64,000 bases of DNA from Pseudomonas sp. PDM14 (GCF_014851905.1 NZ_JACVAQ010000001.1:372001-436000), one strand, 5' to 3'; shown: positions 18,613-30,814, numbered from the stretch's first letter. Notes: a model not told the origin generated them from the sequence alone. Translations and numbers: made by a program.

Positions 18613-19251
18613 TCAGGCGACCGGTGTGTCGCCGTCACGCTTGCGCTTGTTGCCCATGCGCACGCCGATGTCCATGAGAAACTGGAAGAAGCCGTCCTGA
18701 TCCTCCAGCACGTTGCTCCAGAACGGCGAGTGGTACAGCGCCACGGCGCCGTGTACCAGCGCCCAGGCCGCGCAGTAATGGAAGTACGGCGGCACGTCTT
18801 CCAGCTTGCCTTCGGCGATACGGCCCTTGATCAGCTGGGTCAGGCGCTCGAAGTTGGAGGCGCGGATCTTGTGCAGCTGCTCGACCATTTCCGGCACCTG
18901 CGCGCCCTTCACCACCTTCTCTTCCAAGCGGTCGAACAGGCGGTAGCGCTGCGGGTCGCGCATGCGGAACTCGAAATAGGCGCGCGACAGCGCTTCCTTG
19001 TCGCGGTCGACGTCTTCGGAGTGGAGTAATTCGTTGAGATCACGCTCGTAGTCGAGCATCAGCCGCAGATAAACCTCGGCCTTGGACTTGAAATGCTTGT
19101 AGATGGTGCCTTTGCCAATACCGACCGCGTCGGCGATCATCTCGACAGTGACGCTGTCTTCACCCTGTTCGAGGAACAGCTTGAGCGCGGTATCGAGAAT
19201 TTCCTGTTCACGACGACGGAATTCACGGACTTTGCGAGGTTCTTTGTTCAT
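18613..19251 (-). CDS. TetR-family transcriptional regulator
   Basis: A 212-aa TetR-type regulator. The N-terminal helix-turn-helix is clear (EMIADAVGIGKGTIYKHFKS at about residues 37-56). The C-terminal ligand domain is not recognisable, so the effector is unknown. The N-terminus is unusually basic. It is divergent from the aminotransferase-fold gene at 19327 with a 75-nt shared promoter region, so that gene is a possible target. In PAO1 the syntenic regulator is PA2957 by my recollection. Confidence 0.88.
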   Translation of the reverse strand: MNKEPRKVREFRRREQEILDTALKLFLEQGEDSVTVEMIADAVGIGKGTIYKHFKSKAEVYLRLMLDYERDLNELLHSEDVDRDKEALSRAYFEFRMRDPQRYRLFDRLEEKVVKGAQVPEMVEQLHKIRASNFERLTQLIKGRIAEGKLEDVPPYFHYCAAWALVHGAVALYHSPFWSNVLEDQDGFFQFLMDIGVRMGNKRKRDGDTPVA

Positions 19252-19326
19252 AAAGTGACTACAGGATGAAAAAATCGAGGCGCGTCATTATGCCTATTCA
19301 GCGCCAAATTGCACGGATCATCGCCA

Positions 19327-20460
19327 ATGCCTGCTTTTCGTAGCGAGTTTCCCCTGATTTCTGGCCTGCGTTACCTCAACCACGCGGCCGTCGCGCCCTG
19401 GCCCAGGCGTGCCAGCGAGGCCATACGTGCCTTTGCCGTCGAAAACAGCCAGCTGGGCGCCCGCGACTACCCCGACTGGCTGCTGGTCGAACAGCGCCTG
19501 CGCCTGCGCCTGCAACGCCTGCTCAACGCGCCGAGCAGCGATGACATCGCGCTGGTGAAGAACACCTCCGAAGCCCTGTCGTTCGTCGCCTTCGGCCTGG
19601 ACTGGCAGACGGGCGACCAGATCATCATCAGCGACGAAGAATTCCCCTCCAACCGCGTGGTCTGGGAAGCCCTCAAGCCGCTCGGCGTCGAGGTCATCCA
19701 GGTCAACCTGCAGGGCGCCGACCCGGAAGCCGCTCTGCTCGCTGCTTGCGGCCCGCGCACTCGCCTGATGGCAATCAGCGCGGTGCAGTTCGCCAGTGGC
19801 CTGCGCCTGGAGCTGGAGCGCCTGGGCGCCGGCTGCGAAGCCCGCGGCGTACTGCTGTGCATCGACGCCATCCAGCAACTCGGCGCGCAGCCGTTCGACG
19901 TGCAAGCCAGTCGCTGCGCGTTCGCCATGGCTGACGGGCACAAGTGGCTGCTCAGCCCGGAAGGCCTCGGCGTGTTCTATTGCCGCGCCGACCTGCGTGA
20001 ACAGCTGAAACTGCACGAATACGGCTGGCACATGCTGGAACACGCCGGCGATTACGACCGCGAGGACTGGCAGCCGGCACGCAGCGCGCGACGCTTCGAG
20101 TGCGGCAGCCCGAACATGCTCGGCGCCATGGCGATGGAGGCCAGCCTGTCGCTGCTCGAGGAGGTCGGCATGGTTCAGGTCGCCAGCCTGATCGAGGAGC
20201 GGGTCCTGCACCTGCAGCAGGGCCTGCAGCGGCTACCGGGGATCCGCCTGCACAGCCCGACCGAACCGAGCCGACGCGCTGGGATCTTCACCTTCAGCCT
20301 GGACGCACTGAGCAACCAGGCACTGTTCGCCAAATTGAAGGAAGAGCATGTGGTGTGCGCGCAACGCGGCCGTGGTGTGCGTTTTTCCCCGCATTTCTAT
20401 ACGGATGCCGACGTGATCGACCAAACGCTGGCGTTGCTGGGCCAGATGACACAAGGCTGA
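19327..20460 (+). CDS. Class V aminotransferase-fold PLP enzyme
   Basis: A 377-aa PLP-dependent protein of the aminotransferase class V (cysteine desulfurase/isopenicillin epimerase-like) family. The Schiff-base lysine is in ADGHKWLLSPEG near residue 204, the PLP-phosphate region includes VKNTSEALSFVAFGL, and CIDAIQQLGAQPFDV supplies the conserved Asp. A catalytic cysteine loop of true desulfurases is not evident, so a desulfurase role is not supported. The ATG at 19327 (MPAFRSEFPLISG) is preferred over an upstream non-ATG extension. It is divergent from the TetR gene. Confidence 0.85.
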   Translation: MPAFRSEFPLISGLRYLNHAAVAPWPRRASEAIRAFAVENSQLGARDYPDWLLVEQRLRLRLQRLLNAPSSDDIALVKNTSEALSFVAFGLDWQTGDQIIISDEEFPSNRVVWEALKPLGVEVIQVNLQGADPEAALLAACGPRTRLMAISAVQFASGLRLELERLGAGCEARGVLLCIDAIQQLGAQPFDVQASRCAFAMADGHKWLLSPEGLGVFYCRADLREQLKLHEYGWHMLEHAGDYDREDWQPARSARRFECGSPNMLGAMAMEASLSLLEEVGMVQVASLIEERVLHLQQGLQRLPGIRLHSPTEPSRRAGIFTFSLDALSNQALFAKLKEEHVVCAQRGRGVRFSPHFYTDADVIDQTLALLGQMTQG

Positions 20461-20552
20461 GTGCTCAGCAGCCGTGCCGGTATTCCAAATCTGTTTAAGA
20501 AACCGCCGCAACCTGCCTGGACGCAGCAGGATCCTGACCAATACTTGAACTC

Positions 20553-20671
20553 ACTGGTGTGCGGCATCTCCCCCCAAGTGCCCCGCCAGTCTCGGTGCCG
20601 TGGATCGTGCACCTTGTTTTACTCCTAATGGTCTTGACCCGGATTCATCCCCCAGAACCCGGGTTTTTTTT
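20553..20671 (+). ncRNA. rgsA: Probable small RNA RgsA (P16)
   Basis: A gene-free stretch just upstream of tatD's 3' end ends in a strong intrinsic terminator, and its position between a PA2958-like gene and tatD equals that of the Hfq-linked, RpoS-dependent sRNA RgsA/P16 in Pseudomonas. A CAATACTT element at 20539-20546 resembles an RpoS-type -10 box and would place the 5' end near 20553. The 5' end is an estimate. The sequence itself was not compared to a covariance model. Confidence 0.65.
20637..20671 (+). terminator. Intrinsic terminator of the small RNA
   Basis: The stem ACCCGG (20637-20642) pairs with CCGGGT (20659-20664), followed by a run of eight T. It is oriented to end plus-strand transcription before the minus-strand tatD. 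Confidence 0.8.
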
Positions 20672-20680
20672 GCCCCGCGT

Positions 20681-21478
20681 TTAGTGAGTCGCGGCGCTGA
20701 CCACCCGAGCCAGCGGGAACAGACGCTTGAAGTTGGCAGTGGTCTGCTCGGCCAGGGTTTCGGCGCTGACTCCGCGCAACACGGCCAGATAGTCCGCCAC
20801 TTCACGCACGTACTGCGGCAGGTTGGGTTTGCCGCGATAGGGGATCGGCGCGAGGTAGGGAGAATCGGTTTCCACCAGCAGACGGTCCGCCGGCACCTGG
20901 CGAGCCACTTCGCGCAGGGCCTCGGCATTGCGGAAGGTGACGATACCCGACAGCGAGATGTAGTAGCCGAGGTCCAGCGCGGCCTTGGCCATCTCCCAGT
21001 CTTCGGTGAAACAGTGCAGCACGCCGGCCTGGGGCAAGGCGACCTCACGCAGCAGCGCCAGGGTGTCGGCGCGCGCCTCGCGGGTGTGCACGATCACCGG
21101 TTTGCCGGTGATACGCGAAGCCTCCAGGTGCAGACGGAAGGATTGCTGCTGCAGCTGCGCCGCTTCCGGCTCGTAGTGGTAGTCGAGGCCGGTTTCGCCA
21201 ATCGCCACCACGTGCGGATGCGCGAGCTCGCCGAGCAGCCAGTCCAGGGCCGGCGCCTCCCCCGCCTGCAGGTCCAGCGGGTGCACACCCACCGAGCAGT
21301 CGACATCGGCATAGCGCTCGGTCAGCGCCTTCACCGCGCCGGCGTTCTCGGCACTCACGCCGATGCACAGAAAATGGCCGACGCCGCGGTCGCGCGCGGC
21401 ATCCAGAGCGGCGTCCAGCGAGCCGTCATGGGCAGTCAGGTCGAGGCGGTCGAGGTGGCAATGGGAGTCGATCAGCAT
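20681..21478 (-). CDS. tatD: TatD-family metal-dependent deoxyribonuclease
   Basis: A 265-aa TIM-barrel hydrolase of the TatD family (3'-5' DNase type). The metal ligands are visible in DSHCHLDRL at the start, GETGLDYHY, KPVIVHTREA, LHCF and VETDSPYLAP. The ATG at 21478 (MLIDSHCHL) is chosen over a TTG five codons upstream. In Pseudomonas it lies downstream of pilZ and holB; the 60-nt gap to pilZ makes co-transcription likely. Confidence 0.93.
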   Translation of the reverse strand: MLIDSHCHLDRLDLTAHDGSLDAALDAARDRGVGHFLCIGVSAENAGAVKALTERYADVDCSVGVHPLDLQAGEAPALDWLLGELAHPHVVAIGETGLDYHYEPEAAQLQQQSFRLHLEASRITGKPVIVHTREARADTLALLREVALPQAGVLHCFTEDWEMAKAALDLGYYISLSGIVTFRNAEALREVARQVPADRLLVETDSPYLAPIPYRGKPNLPQYVREVADYLAVLRGVSAETLAEQTTANFKRLFPLARVVSAATH

Positions 21479-21538
21479 GGGCCTATCACTCAAACGAAAA
21501 CGCCACCGACGTCGGTGGCGCAGCGTTACAGGAAACGA

Positions 21539-21895
21539 TTACATGGTGTGGGTCGGACGGTCCGATTTCAGCGCGCCAGCGAGGTAGGTCTCGATCTTGT
21601 TGCGGGCGGTGTTGTCGCCGTCGTTGAACTGCACACCGACACCGGCAGCGCGGTTGCCCTGAGCCCCCTTGGGGGTGATCCAGACCACCTTGCCGGCGAC
21701 CGGGATCTTCTCCGGCTCGTCCATCAGGTTGAGCAGCATGAATACTTCGTCACCCAGCTTGTAGCTCTTGCTCGTCGGAATGAACAAGCCGCCGTTCTTG
21801 ATGAAAGGCATGTAGGCGGCATACAGCACGGACTTGTCCTTGATGGTCAGGGACAGGATCCCGTTACGCGGGCCAAGATTGGGTGGCAAGCTCAT
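21539..21895 (-). CDS. pilZ: Type IV pilus biogenesis protein PilZ
   Basis: A 118-aa PilZ, founder of the PilZ domain family, needed for type IV pilus assembly through contact with the PilB-FimX machinery. The sequence is almost the same as the P. aeruginosa protein, including the end NKIETYLAGALKSDRPTHTM. As in that protein the c-di-GMP-binding RxxxR motif at the N-terminus is missing, so it should not bind c-di-GMP itself. It sits after holB by 34 nt in the same run. Confidence 0.96.
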   Translation of the reverse strand: MSLPPNLGPRNGILSLTIKDKSVLYAAYMPFIKNGGLFIPTSKSYKLGDEVFMLLNLMDEPEKIPVAGKVVWITPKGAQGNRAAGVGVQFNDGDNTARNKIETYLAGALKSDRPTHTM

Positions 21896-21929
21896 TCGGC
21901 ATTCCTAGCAAACTATCCAATTTTCGATT

Positions 21930-24590
<2,661 letters not shown>

Positions 24591-24593
24591 GAA

Positions 24594-25409
24594 TCAGGAA
24601 TCCAGAAGACTGCGAATTGAGGCCTGCAGTTTACGGGTGAGCGGCCCGACCGGCCAGTCGTGACCTTGCAACTGGCGCACCGGCCAGATGCCGTACAGGC
24701 TGTTGCAGAGAAACACTTCATCGGCAGCCAGTAGTTCCTCGAAGCCAATGTCGCGCACCTGCACCGCGATGCCCAGTGCCGCAGCCTGTGCTAGCAATTC
24801 GGCACGCATCACGCCAGCCACACCGCACCGCGACAGGTCAGCCGTGAGCAACTGCCCGGCACGAACCAGGAACAGGTTGCTGTACACCCCTTCGATCACC
24901 CGTCCGCCGCTGTCGCACATCAGGCCCTCGGCATAAGCCGAGTCCTGCCATTCGGCACGGGCCAGAACCTGCTCCAGGCGATTCAGGTGTTTGAGCCCCG
25001 CCAGGGCCGGCTGCTCGGCCAGACGTGTACGGCAGGGATACAGGCGCACGCCTTCCTGCGCGTTGCCTGGCGGATAGGCAGGCGCCGGGCTGCCCAGGAG
25101 AATACGTCGTGGCTGGCTTTCGGCCGGCGGCGCGTAGCCGCGCAGACCTTCGCCGCGGGTCACGATCAGCTTGGCGACACCGCTGCCGAGCTCGCCGCAG
25201 AAAGCTGCAAGCTCGGCCGTCAGCACAGGGATATCGAGAGGGATACTGAGACGCTGCGCGCCCTCCTGCAGCCGCGCCAGATGGCGCGCCAACAGGCGCG
25301 GTGTGCCGCGCGTGACGCTCAGGGTCTCGAACAGGCCATCGCCGTAGGCCAGGCCACGATCCAGCAGCGACAGCTGCGTGGCGGGCTGGCCATCGACCCA
25401 GCTCAGCAT
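24594..25409 (-). CDS. pabC: 4-amino-4-deoxychorismate lyase
   Basis: A 271-aa PLP enzyme of fold type IV that forms 4-aminobenzoate for folate. The N-terminal SLLDRGLAYGDGLFETL and the PLP-lysine region LKHLNRLEQVLARAEW are typical, as is the glycine-rich end region EVFLCNSLYGIWPV. The ATG at 25409 sits on the last base of the fabF stop codon (TGATG), which fixes the start against a longer reading frame upstream. Confidence 0.94.
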   Translation of the reverse strand: MLSWVDGQPATQLSLLDRGLAYGDGLFETLSVTRGTPRLLARHLARLQEGAQRLSIPLDIPVLTAELAAFCGELGSGVAKLIVTRGEGLRGYAPPAESQPRRILLGSPAPAYPPGNAQEGVRLYPCRTRLAEQPALAGLKHLNRLEQVLARAEWQDSAYAEGLMCDSGGRVIEGVYSNLFLVRAGQLLTADLSRCGVAGVMRAELLAQAAALGIAVQVRDIGFEELLAADEVFLCNSLYGIWPVRQLQGHDWPVGPLTRKLQASIRSLLDS

Positions 25410-26653
25410 CAGCCGGCGAACCGGCGGAACACCAGCGAACCGTTGGTCCCGCCAAAGCCGAAGGAGTTGGACAGCACCGCATCGATTGCCATCGGCTTGG
25501 CCTGATGGGCGACGAAATCGAGGTCGCAACCTTCGTCCGGCTCATCCAGGTTGATCGTCGGCGGCGCCACCTGATCGCGGATCGCCAGCACACTGAAAAT
25601 CGCCTCCACCGCGCCGGCAGCACCGAGCAGGTGCCCGGTCATCGACTTGGTCGAGCTGACTGACAGCTTATGCGCATGCTCGCCGAACACCGACTTCACG
25701 GCAGCGGCTTCAGCCTTGTCGCCCGCCGACGTCGAGGTGCCGTGGGCATTGATGTACTGGATCTGGTCCAGGTTCAGCCCGGAGTCGCAAACCGCATTGG
25801 TCATGCAGCGCGCCGCACCCGCGCCATCTTCCGGCGGCGAGGTCATGTGGTAGGCATCGCCACTCATGCCGAAGCCCACCAGCTCGGCATAGATGGTCGC
25901 ACCACGGGCCTTGGCATGCTCCAGCTCTTCGAGCACCAGCGCACCGGCGCCATCGGACAGCACGAAGCCGTCACGGCCCTTGTCCCACGGACGGCTGGCG
26001 GCCTGAGGGTCGTCGTTGCGCGTGGACAACGCCCGCGCCGCACCGAAACCGCCCATACCCAGGCCACAGGTGGCCATCTCGGCACCGCCAGCGACCATCA
26101 CGTCAGCCTCGTTGTAGGCGATGTTGCGCGCGGCCATGCCGATGCAGTGAGTGCCGGTGGTGCACGCCGTGGCGATGGCGTAGTTCGGCCCCTGCAGCCC
26201 CAGGTGGATCGACAGGAAGCCGGAGATCATGTTGATGATCGACCCGGGCACAAAGAAGGGCGAAATACGTCGCGGCCCCTGGTCGAACAGCGATTTGCAG
26301 TTGTTCTCGATGTTGGTCAGGCCGCCGATGCCGGAGCCCATGCTGACACCGACACGCTCACGGTTGGCGTCGGTGATTTCCAGCCCGGAATCACGCACGG
26401 CCTGGAAACTGGCGGCGAGACCGTATTGGATGAACAGGTCGAGCTTGCGCGCCTCTTTGGCGCTGAGGTAGTCCTCGACGTTGAAACCTTTCACCGAGCC
26501 GCCAAAACGGGTGGAGTAGGCGGAAAGGTCCATATGCTCAATCAGGTTGATGCCACTGCGCCCGGCAAGGATGCCCTGCCAGCTGCTCGCGACATCCACA
26601 CCCAACGGCGACAGCATGCCCACACCGGTAACCACGACGCGTCTACGCGACAC
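25409..26653 (-). CDS. fabF: 3-oxoacyl-ACP synthase II
   Basis: A 414-aa KAS II condensing enzyme of fatty-acid elongation. The Cys-His-His triad is visible: [12 protein letters not shown] (Cys near residue 163), NAHGTST (His near 303) and [12 protein letters not shown] (His near 340). It follows acpP in the fab cluster after a hairpin that may lower read-through from acpP. Length and motifs match the family. Confidence 0.96.
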   Translation of the reverse strand: MSRRRVVVTGVGMLSPLGVDVASSWQGILAGRSGINLIEHMDLSAYSTRFGGSVKGFNVEDYLSAKEARKLDLFIQYGLAASFQAVRDSGLEITDANRERVGVSMGSGIGGLTNIENNCKSLFDQGPRRISPFFVPGSIINMISGFLSIHLGLQGPNYAIATACTTGTHCIGMAARNIAYNEADVMVAGGAEMATCGLGMGGFGAARALSTRNDDPQAASRPWDKGRDGFVLSDGAGALVLEELEHAKARGATIYAELVGFGMSGDAYHMTSPPEDGAGAARCMTNAVCDSGLNLDQIQYINAHGTSTSAGDKAEAAAVKSVFGEHAHKLSVSSTKSMTGHLLGAAGAVEAIFSVLAIRDQVAPPTINLDEPDEGCDLDFVAHQAKPMAIDAVLSNSFGFGGTNGSLVFRRFAG

Positions 26654-26698
26654 TGCGAAATCCTCTTGTTCTGTTTGAAACGCTACGGCCCATTAAAG

Positions 26699-26735
26699 AA
26701 AAACCGCACGCCTCGTGAGGGGCAGTGCGGCTTTT
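26699..26735 (-). terminator. Hairpin between acpP and fabF
   Basis: On the minus strand the arms GCCGCAC and GTGCGGT flank a loop of about 15 nt and are followed by a T run, so part of the acpP transcripts should stop here. This fits the need for much more AcpP than FabF. Confidence 0.7.
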
Positions 26736-26765
26736 CCAGGTCCGAGAACCGTCGATTACGATAAA

Positions 26766-26999
26766 TCAGCCGTGGGCGTTGATGTAGTCGATGGCTTCCT
26801 GAACGGTGGTGATCTTCTCAGCTTGCTCGTCCGGGATCTCGGTCTCGAATTCCTCTTCCAGAGCCATCACCAGCTCAACGGTATCAAGGGAGTCGGCGCC
26901 CAGATCTTCAACGAAGGAAGCGCTGTTGGTGACTTCGTCTTCCTTAACGCCCAGTTGCTCGGCGACGATTTTCTTGACGCGTTCTTCGATGGTGCTCAT
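26766..26999 (-). CDS. acpP: Acyl carrier protein
   Basis: A 77-aa acidic acyl carrier protein for fatty-acid synthesis. The phosphopantetheine-attachment serine lies in [12 protein letters not shown]. The AGGAGAG ribosome-binding site is strong. A good sigma-70 promoter lies in the 188-nt gap after fabG, giving it a separate, high-level start within the fab cluster. Confidence 0.98.
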   Translation of the reverse strand: MSTIEERVKKIVAEQLGVKEDEVTNSASFVEDLGADSLDTVELVMALEEEFETEIPDEQAEKITTVQEAIDYINAHG

Positions 27000-27045
27000 G
27001 TCTTGTTTTCTCTCCTATGGAAAAATCCGTGCAGCTGAGCCGCAG

Positions 27046-27073
27046 TGTATAGAAAGGGTTTTCTAACTTTCAA
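27046..27073 (-). promoter_or_regulatory. acpP promoter
   Basis: On the minus strand TTGAAA (27073-27068) and TATACA (27051-27046) are spaced by 16 nt and lead into the acpP leader of about 40 nt. Supported by the position in the only sizeable gap between fabG and fabF. Confidence 0.7.
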
Positions 27074-27187
27074 GCCAAACGCCATACCCTGCCGGAACAG
27101 TTCACAGCCTCGACCTACGGTCGGTTGCACTTTTGTAACGAACTTTAGACAGCTTTTATGACAGTTTCCTGAAGAACCGAGTCACAT

Positions 27188-27931
27188 TCAGCTCATGTAC
27201 ATGCCGCCATTCACCGGCACCGTGGCGCCTGTGACGTAGGCCGCCGCATCGGATGCGAGGAAGCCCACCACCTTGGCAATCTCTTCCGCCTGGCCCAGAC
27301 GGCCCAGAGGAATCTGGGTCAACAGCGCCTCACGCTGCGCTTCGGGTAGCTCGCGGGTCATGTCGGTATCGATGAATCCGGGCGCCACCGAGTTCACGGT
27401 AATCGCGCGGGAGCCGACTTCACGGGCCAGTGCACGACCGAAACCTTCCAAGCCGGCCTTGGCTGCCGCATAGTTGACCTGCCCGGCGTTGCCCATGGCA
27501 CCGACGACCGAGCCGATACTGATGATGCGCCCCCAGCGGGCTTTGGTCATGCCGCGCAGCACGGCCTTGGACAGACGGTAGAGGCTATTGAGGTTGGTAT
27601 TGATGACATCGAACCACTCCTCTTCCTTCATCCGCAGCATCAGGTTGTCGCGGGTGATACCGGCGTTGTTGACCAGAATCGCCACGCTGCCATAGTCCTT
27701 CTGGATCTGCTCGAGAACCGCAGTCACCGACTCGTCACTGCACACATCGAGCAGCAATCCGGCGCCCTGAATCGAATTGGCCTTGAGCGTTTCAGCGATA
27801 CGCTCGGCGCCGCTTGCAGATGTCGCCGTACCGATCACGATTGCGCCCTGACGGCCCAACTCGAAAGCGATCGCCTGGCCAATGCCACGGCTGGCGCCCG
27901 TTACCAATGCAACCTTGCCTTGCAGACTCAT
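27188..27931 (-). CDS. fabG: 3-oxoacyl-ACP reductase
   Basis: A 247-aa short-chain dehydrogenase that reduces 3-oxoacyl-ACP with NADPH. The cofactor site is TGASRGIGQAIA, the NAG motif is NNAGITRDNL, and the catalytic Ser-Tyr-Lys are in SIGSVVG and NYAAAKAG. The ATG at 27931 (MSLQGKVALVTG) has a good GGAGA ribosome-binding site; an earlier in-frame codon is not needed. It is 20 nt after fabD. Confidence 0.97.
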   Translation of the reverse strand: MSLQGKVALVTGASRGIGQAIAFELGRQGAIVIGTATSASGAERIAETLKANSIQGAGLLLDVCSDESVTAVLEQIQKDYGSVAILVNNAGITRDNLMLRMKEEEWFDVINTNLNSLYRLSKAVLRGMTKARWGRIISIGSVVGAMGNAGQVNYAAAKAGLEGFGRALAREVGSRAITVNSVAPGFIDTDMTRELPEAQREALLTQIPLGRLGQAEEIAKVVGFLASDAAAYVTGATVPVNGGMYMS

Positions 27932-27951
27932 GGAAATCTCTCCTTGCTTGA

Positions 27952-28890
27952 TCAAACCAGCGCTGCCCGAACAGCCGCGAAGGCGTCAGGGGTTTCCAGG
28001 CTGTGGGTGGTGATGCCTTTGACGCAGCGCTTGTTCAAACCGGCCAGAACCTTGCCCGGCCCGCACTCGACCAGGTCAAGAACACCCTGCTCAGCCAGGT
28101 AGACCACGGTCTCGACCCAACGCACCGGACTGTAGAGCTGCGCCAGCAGATCACGCTTGAGGCTGGCGATATCGGCAGGTACCGCAGCGCTGACGTTCTG
28201 CACCAGTGCGATCTGCGGCATCTGCCAGGCCAGCGCCTCGACAGTCTCGGCCAGTTTCTCCGCCGCCGGGCGCATCAACGCGCAATGCGAAGGCACACTG
28301 ACCGGCAAGGCCATGGCACGCTTGGCGCCACGCGCCTTGCACGCCTCGATGGCGCGCTCGACAGCTGCCGCGCTACCGGCGATGACTACCTGGCCCGGCG
28401 CGTTGAAGTTGACGGCGCTGACCACCTCGCCATTGGCTGCTTCAGAGCAGGCTGCCAGCACGTCGGCATCTTCCAACCCGAGAATCGCGGCCATGCCGCC
28501 CTGCCCGGCCGGCACGGCCTGTTGCATCAGTTGCCCGCGCAGCTCGACCAGCTTGACTGCATCAGAGAAGCCCAGACTGCCAGCAGCCACCAGCGCGGAG
28601 TATTCACCCAGGCTGTGCCCCGCAACGAAAGCCGGACGCGCTGGCGCATTGGCCAACCACAGACGCCACAGAGCGATCGAAGCGGTAAGAATGGCCGGCT
28701 GGGTCTTGTCGGTCTGATTCAGCTGCTCTTCCGGCCCCTGCTGGGTCAACGCCCAGAGATCGTAGCCCAGCGCGTCGGAAGCTTCGCTGAACGTGTCGCG
28801 CACCAGCGACTGCTGAGCCCCGAGTTCGGCAAGCATGCCGAGCGACTGCGAGCCCTGGCCGGGAAAGACAAATGCGAGGGAGCTAGACAT
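27952..28890 (-). CDS. fabD: Malonyl-CoA-ACP transacylase
   Basis: A 312-aa enzyme that loads malonyl groups onto ACP. The nucleophile elbow is GHSLGEYSAL (Ser near residue 92), the N-terminal FPGQGSQ is conserved, and the second catalytic His lies in VPSHCALM. The ATG at 28890 is chosen over a TTG one codon upstream. It is first after a 180-nt gap behind plsX. Confidence 0.97.
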   Translation of the reverse strand: MSSSLAFVFPGQGSQSLGMLAELGAQQSLVRDTFSEASDALGYDLWALTQQGPEEQLNQTDKTQPAILTASIALWRLWLANAPARPAFVAGHSLGEYSALVAAGSLGFSDAVKLVELRGQLMQQAVPAGQGGMAAILGLEDADVLAACSEAANGEVVSAVNFNAPGQVVIAGSAAAVERAIEACKARGAKRAMALPVSVPSHCALMRPAAEKLAETVEALAWQMPQIALVQNVSAAVPADIASLKRDLLAQLYSPVRWVETVVYLAEQGVLDLVECGPGKVLAGLNKRCVKGITTHSLETPDAFAAVRAALV

Positions 28891-29070
28891 CAAACATTCC
28901 CTTATTCGTGAGTCGATGAAGGTTTGCGCCCGAGCGTGGCGGGCAAGACATGCAATTGGATGACACCGAGCAAGACCCGGTCACAGCAGTCGCGCATATC
29001 GACACCAGCATGGCCGGCGGCGATGAAGGAAACACGACAGCACTGCGCACTCTATTAGCCGCGCACAGCG

Positions 29071-30078
29071 CTACAGCAAATCTTCAAGACGCCCGTGCAA
29101 GCGCTGCGGCAGGTTCTCACGCACCTCGATCAACGCCCGACGAATTGCGCTCTGAAAGCCTTCGACACCAGCAGCGCCATGGCTTTTCACCACGATGCCC
29201 TGCAACCCTAGGAAGCTCGCACCGTTGTGACGAGCGGGCGTCAGGTCGCCACGCAGGCGTTTCAACAGCGGAAGCGCCATTGCTCCGATCAGGCGAGACG
29301 CCAGGCCCTCGCTGAACAGCGCTTCGATACGCGCGAGGATCATCGAGGCCAACCCCTCGCTGGACTTGAGCAGGATATTGCCGACAAACCCGTCGCACAC
29401 CACGACATCGGCCTCTCCCCGGTACAGGCCGTCACCCTCGATGAAACCGGTGTAGTTCAGCCCCCGCACCTGCTGCAACAGACTGGCAGCCAACTTGACC
29501 TGCTGATTGCCCTTGATCTCTTCCATGCCAACATTCAGCAGCGCCACGCGCGGACGCACGACACCCAGAGCCTCGGCGGCGACCGCGCCCATCACCGCAA
29601 ACTGATAGAGGTGCTCGGCACTGCAATCGACGTTGGCGCCCAGGTCCAGCAGATGGCAACTGCCCTTGGCCGTTGGTACGGCACTGACCATGGCCGGGCG
29701 ATCAATACCCGGCAGGGTTTTCAGTACATAACGCGAGAGCGCCATCAATGCACCGGTATTGCCGGCACTGACACAGGCCTTGGCACGGCCGCTGCGCACC
29801 AGCTCCAGCGCCACACGCATTGAAGCGTCTGGCTTGCCACGCAGAGCCTGGGACGGACGCTCATCCATGCCGATCACTTCGCTGGCGTGCTCGACGAGCA
29901 GGCGCGAACGATCCACAGCAGGATGCCGGGCGATCAGGTCTTCAAGGAGAGGGGCTTGGCCGACAAGGACCAGATGAAGCGAGGGGAACTCAACCAGACA
30001 GGCGACGCTGGCTGGAACAATGCAGTGGGGACCGAAGTCCCCACCCATTGCATCAATCGCGATCAGCGGAGCGGACAA
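29071..30078 (-). CDS. plsX: Phosphate acyltransferase PlsX
   Basis: A 335-aa enzyme that makes acyl-phosphate from acyl-ACP for phospholipid synthesis. The N-terminus ([16 protein letters not shown]) matches the family exactly and requires a TTG start codon at 30078, three bases behind the rpmF stop. Such a weak start codon suggests low or coupled translation after the very well translated rpmF. The end of the chain shows the [16 protein letters not shown] helix. Confidence 0.94.
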   Translation of the reverse strand: MSAPLIAIDAMGGDFGPHCIVPASVACLVEFPSLHLVLVGQAPLLEDLIARHPAVDRSRLLVEHASEVIGMDERPSQALRGKPDASMRVALELVRSGRAKACVSAGNTGALMALSRYVLKTLPGIDRPAMVSAVPTAKGSCHLLDLGANVDCSAEHLYQFAVMGAVAAEALGVVRPRVALLNVGMEEIKGNQQVKLAASLLQQVRGLNYTGFIEGDGLYRGEADVVVCDGFVGNILLKSSEGLASMILARIEALFSEGLASRLIGAMALPLLKRLRGDLTPARHNGASFLGLQGIVVKSHGAAGVEGFQSAIRRALIEVRENLPQRLHGRLEDLL

Positions 30079-30081
30079 GGA

Positions 30082-30264
30082 TTACTCGTCAGCGCCCTTG
30101 TCGATCACTTTGCGACCACGGTATACGCCTTCCGGAGATACGTGGTGACGCAGGTGAACTTCACCGGTGGTCTTCTCGACGGACAGGGTGCTGGCCTCGA
30201 GCGCATCGTGGGAACGACGCATGTCGCGGGCAGAGCGGGATTTTTTGTTCTGCTGAACAGCCAT
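30082..30264 (-). CDS. rpmF: 50S ribosomal protein L32
   Basis: A 60-aa basic ribosomal protein L32 ([20 protein letters not shown]). Zinc-binding cysteines are absent, as in other C-minus L32 forms of gamma-proteobacteria. It lies between yceD and plsX, the usual order, so ribosome and lipid synthesis genes are co-transcribed. Confidence 0.98.
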
Positions 30265-30277
30265 AACTCATTAACTC

Positions 30278-30805
30278 CTAAACGTTTGGGTCACGCTTTA
30301 ACTGCGCCAATACACTGAACGGGTTGGACCGCGGTACCTCGTCCTCGCTCGACTCGGGCTCATCGAGACCGGCCGGCTGCTGGCAATCTTCAGGGGCATG
30401 CATCGGAACAATGGGCAAAGCGAGCAACAGCTCTTCCTCGACCAGCGCCAACAGATCCAGAGGATCTTCGCCCACTTCCAGCACGTCATAGCCCTTGGGC
30501 AGCGACTGGGTATCCGCGCCTTCCTTCACCACCGCGTAATGACACTCGCTTTGGATCGGCAGCACGACCAGTTCCAGACAACGCTGGCAAACCATCTTGA
30601 CCTCAACCTCGAGCAGACTGTGAATCGACACAGCCTTGCGCTCGCCACGTTCGAAGTCCAGCTTCGCGTGCACCGTACCGGCTTTATCAACCAGCGGGTC
30701 GCACAGTCGCTCGAAACTTGCCAGCGGCATCTCTCCTTCGAGAGTTACGCCACGATCGGCGAGTTTGCGCGGATCAACGTGAGGTGGAATCGGTCCATTT
30801 GACAT
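30278..30805 (-). CDS. yceD: YceD family protein (DUF177)
   Basis: A 175-aa YceD/DUF177 protein; in E. coli YceD is linked to 23S rRNA accumulation. The conserved parts are IPPHVDPRKLADRG at the start, a CQRC pair in the middle, and the end SNPFSVLAQLKRD. It heads the yceD-rpmF-plsX-fabD run. The promoter's -10 box lies only about 10 nt before the ATG and no Shine-Dalgarno sequence is seen, so translation may be leaderless. Confidence 0.93.
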   Translation of the reverse strand: MSNGPIPPHVDPRKLADRGVTLEGEMPLASFERLCDPLVDKAGTVHAKLDFERGERKAVSIHSLLEVEVKMVCQRCLELVVLPIQSECHYAVVKEGADTQSLPKGYDVLEVGEDPLDLLALVEEELLLALPIVPMHAPEDCQQPAGLDEPESSEDEVPRSNPFSVLAQLKRDPNV

Positions 30806-30814
30806 AGGCGCGGT

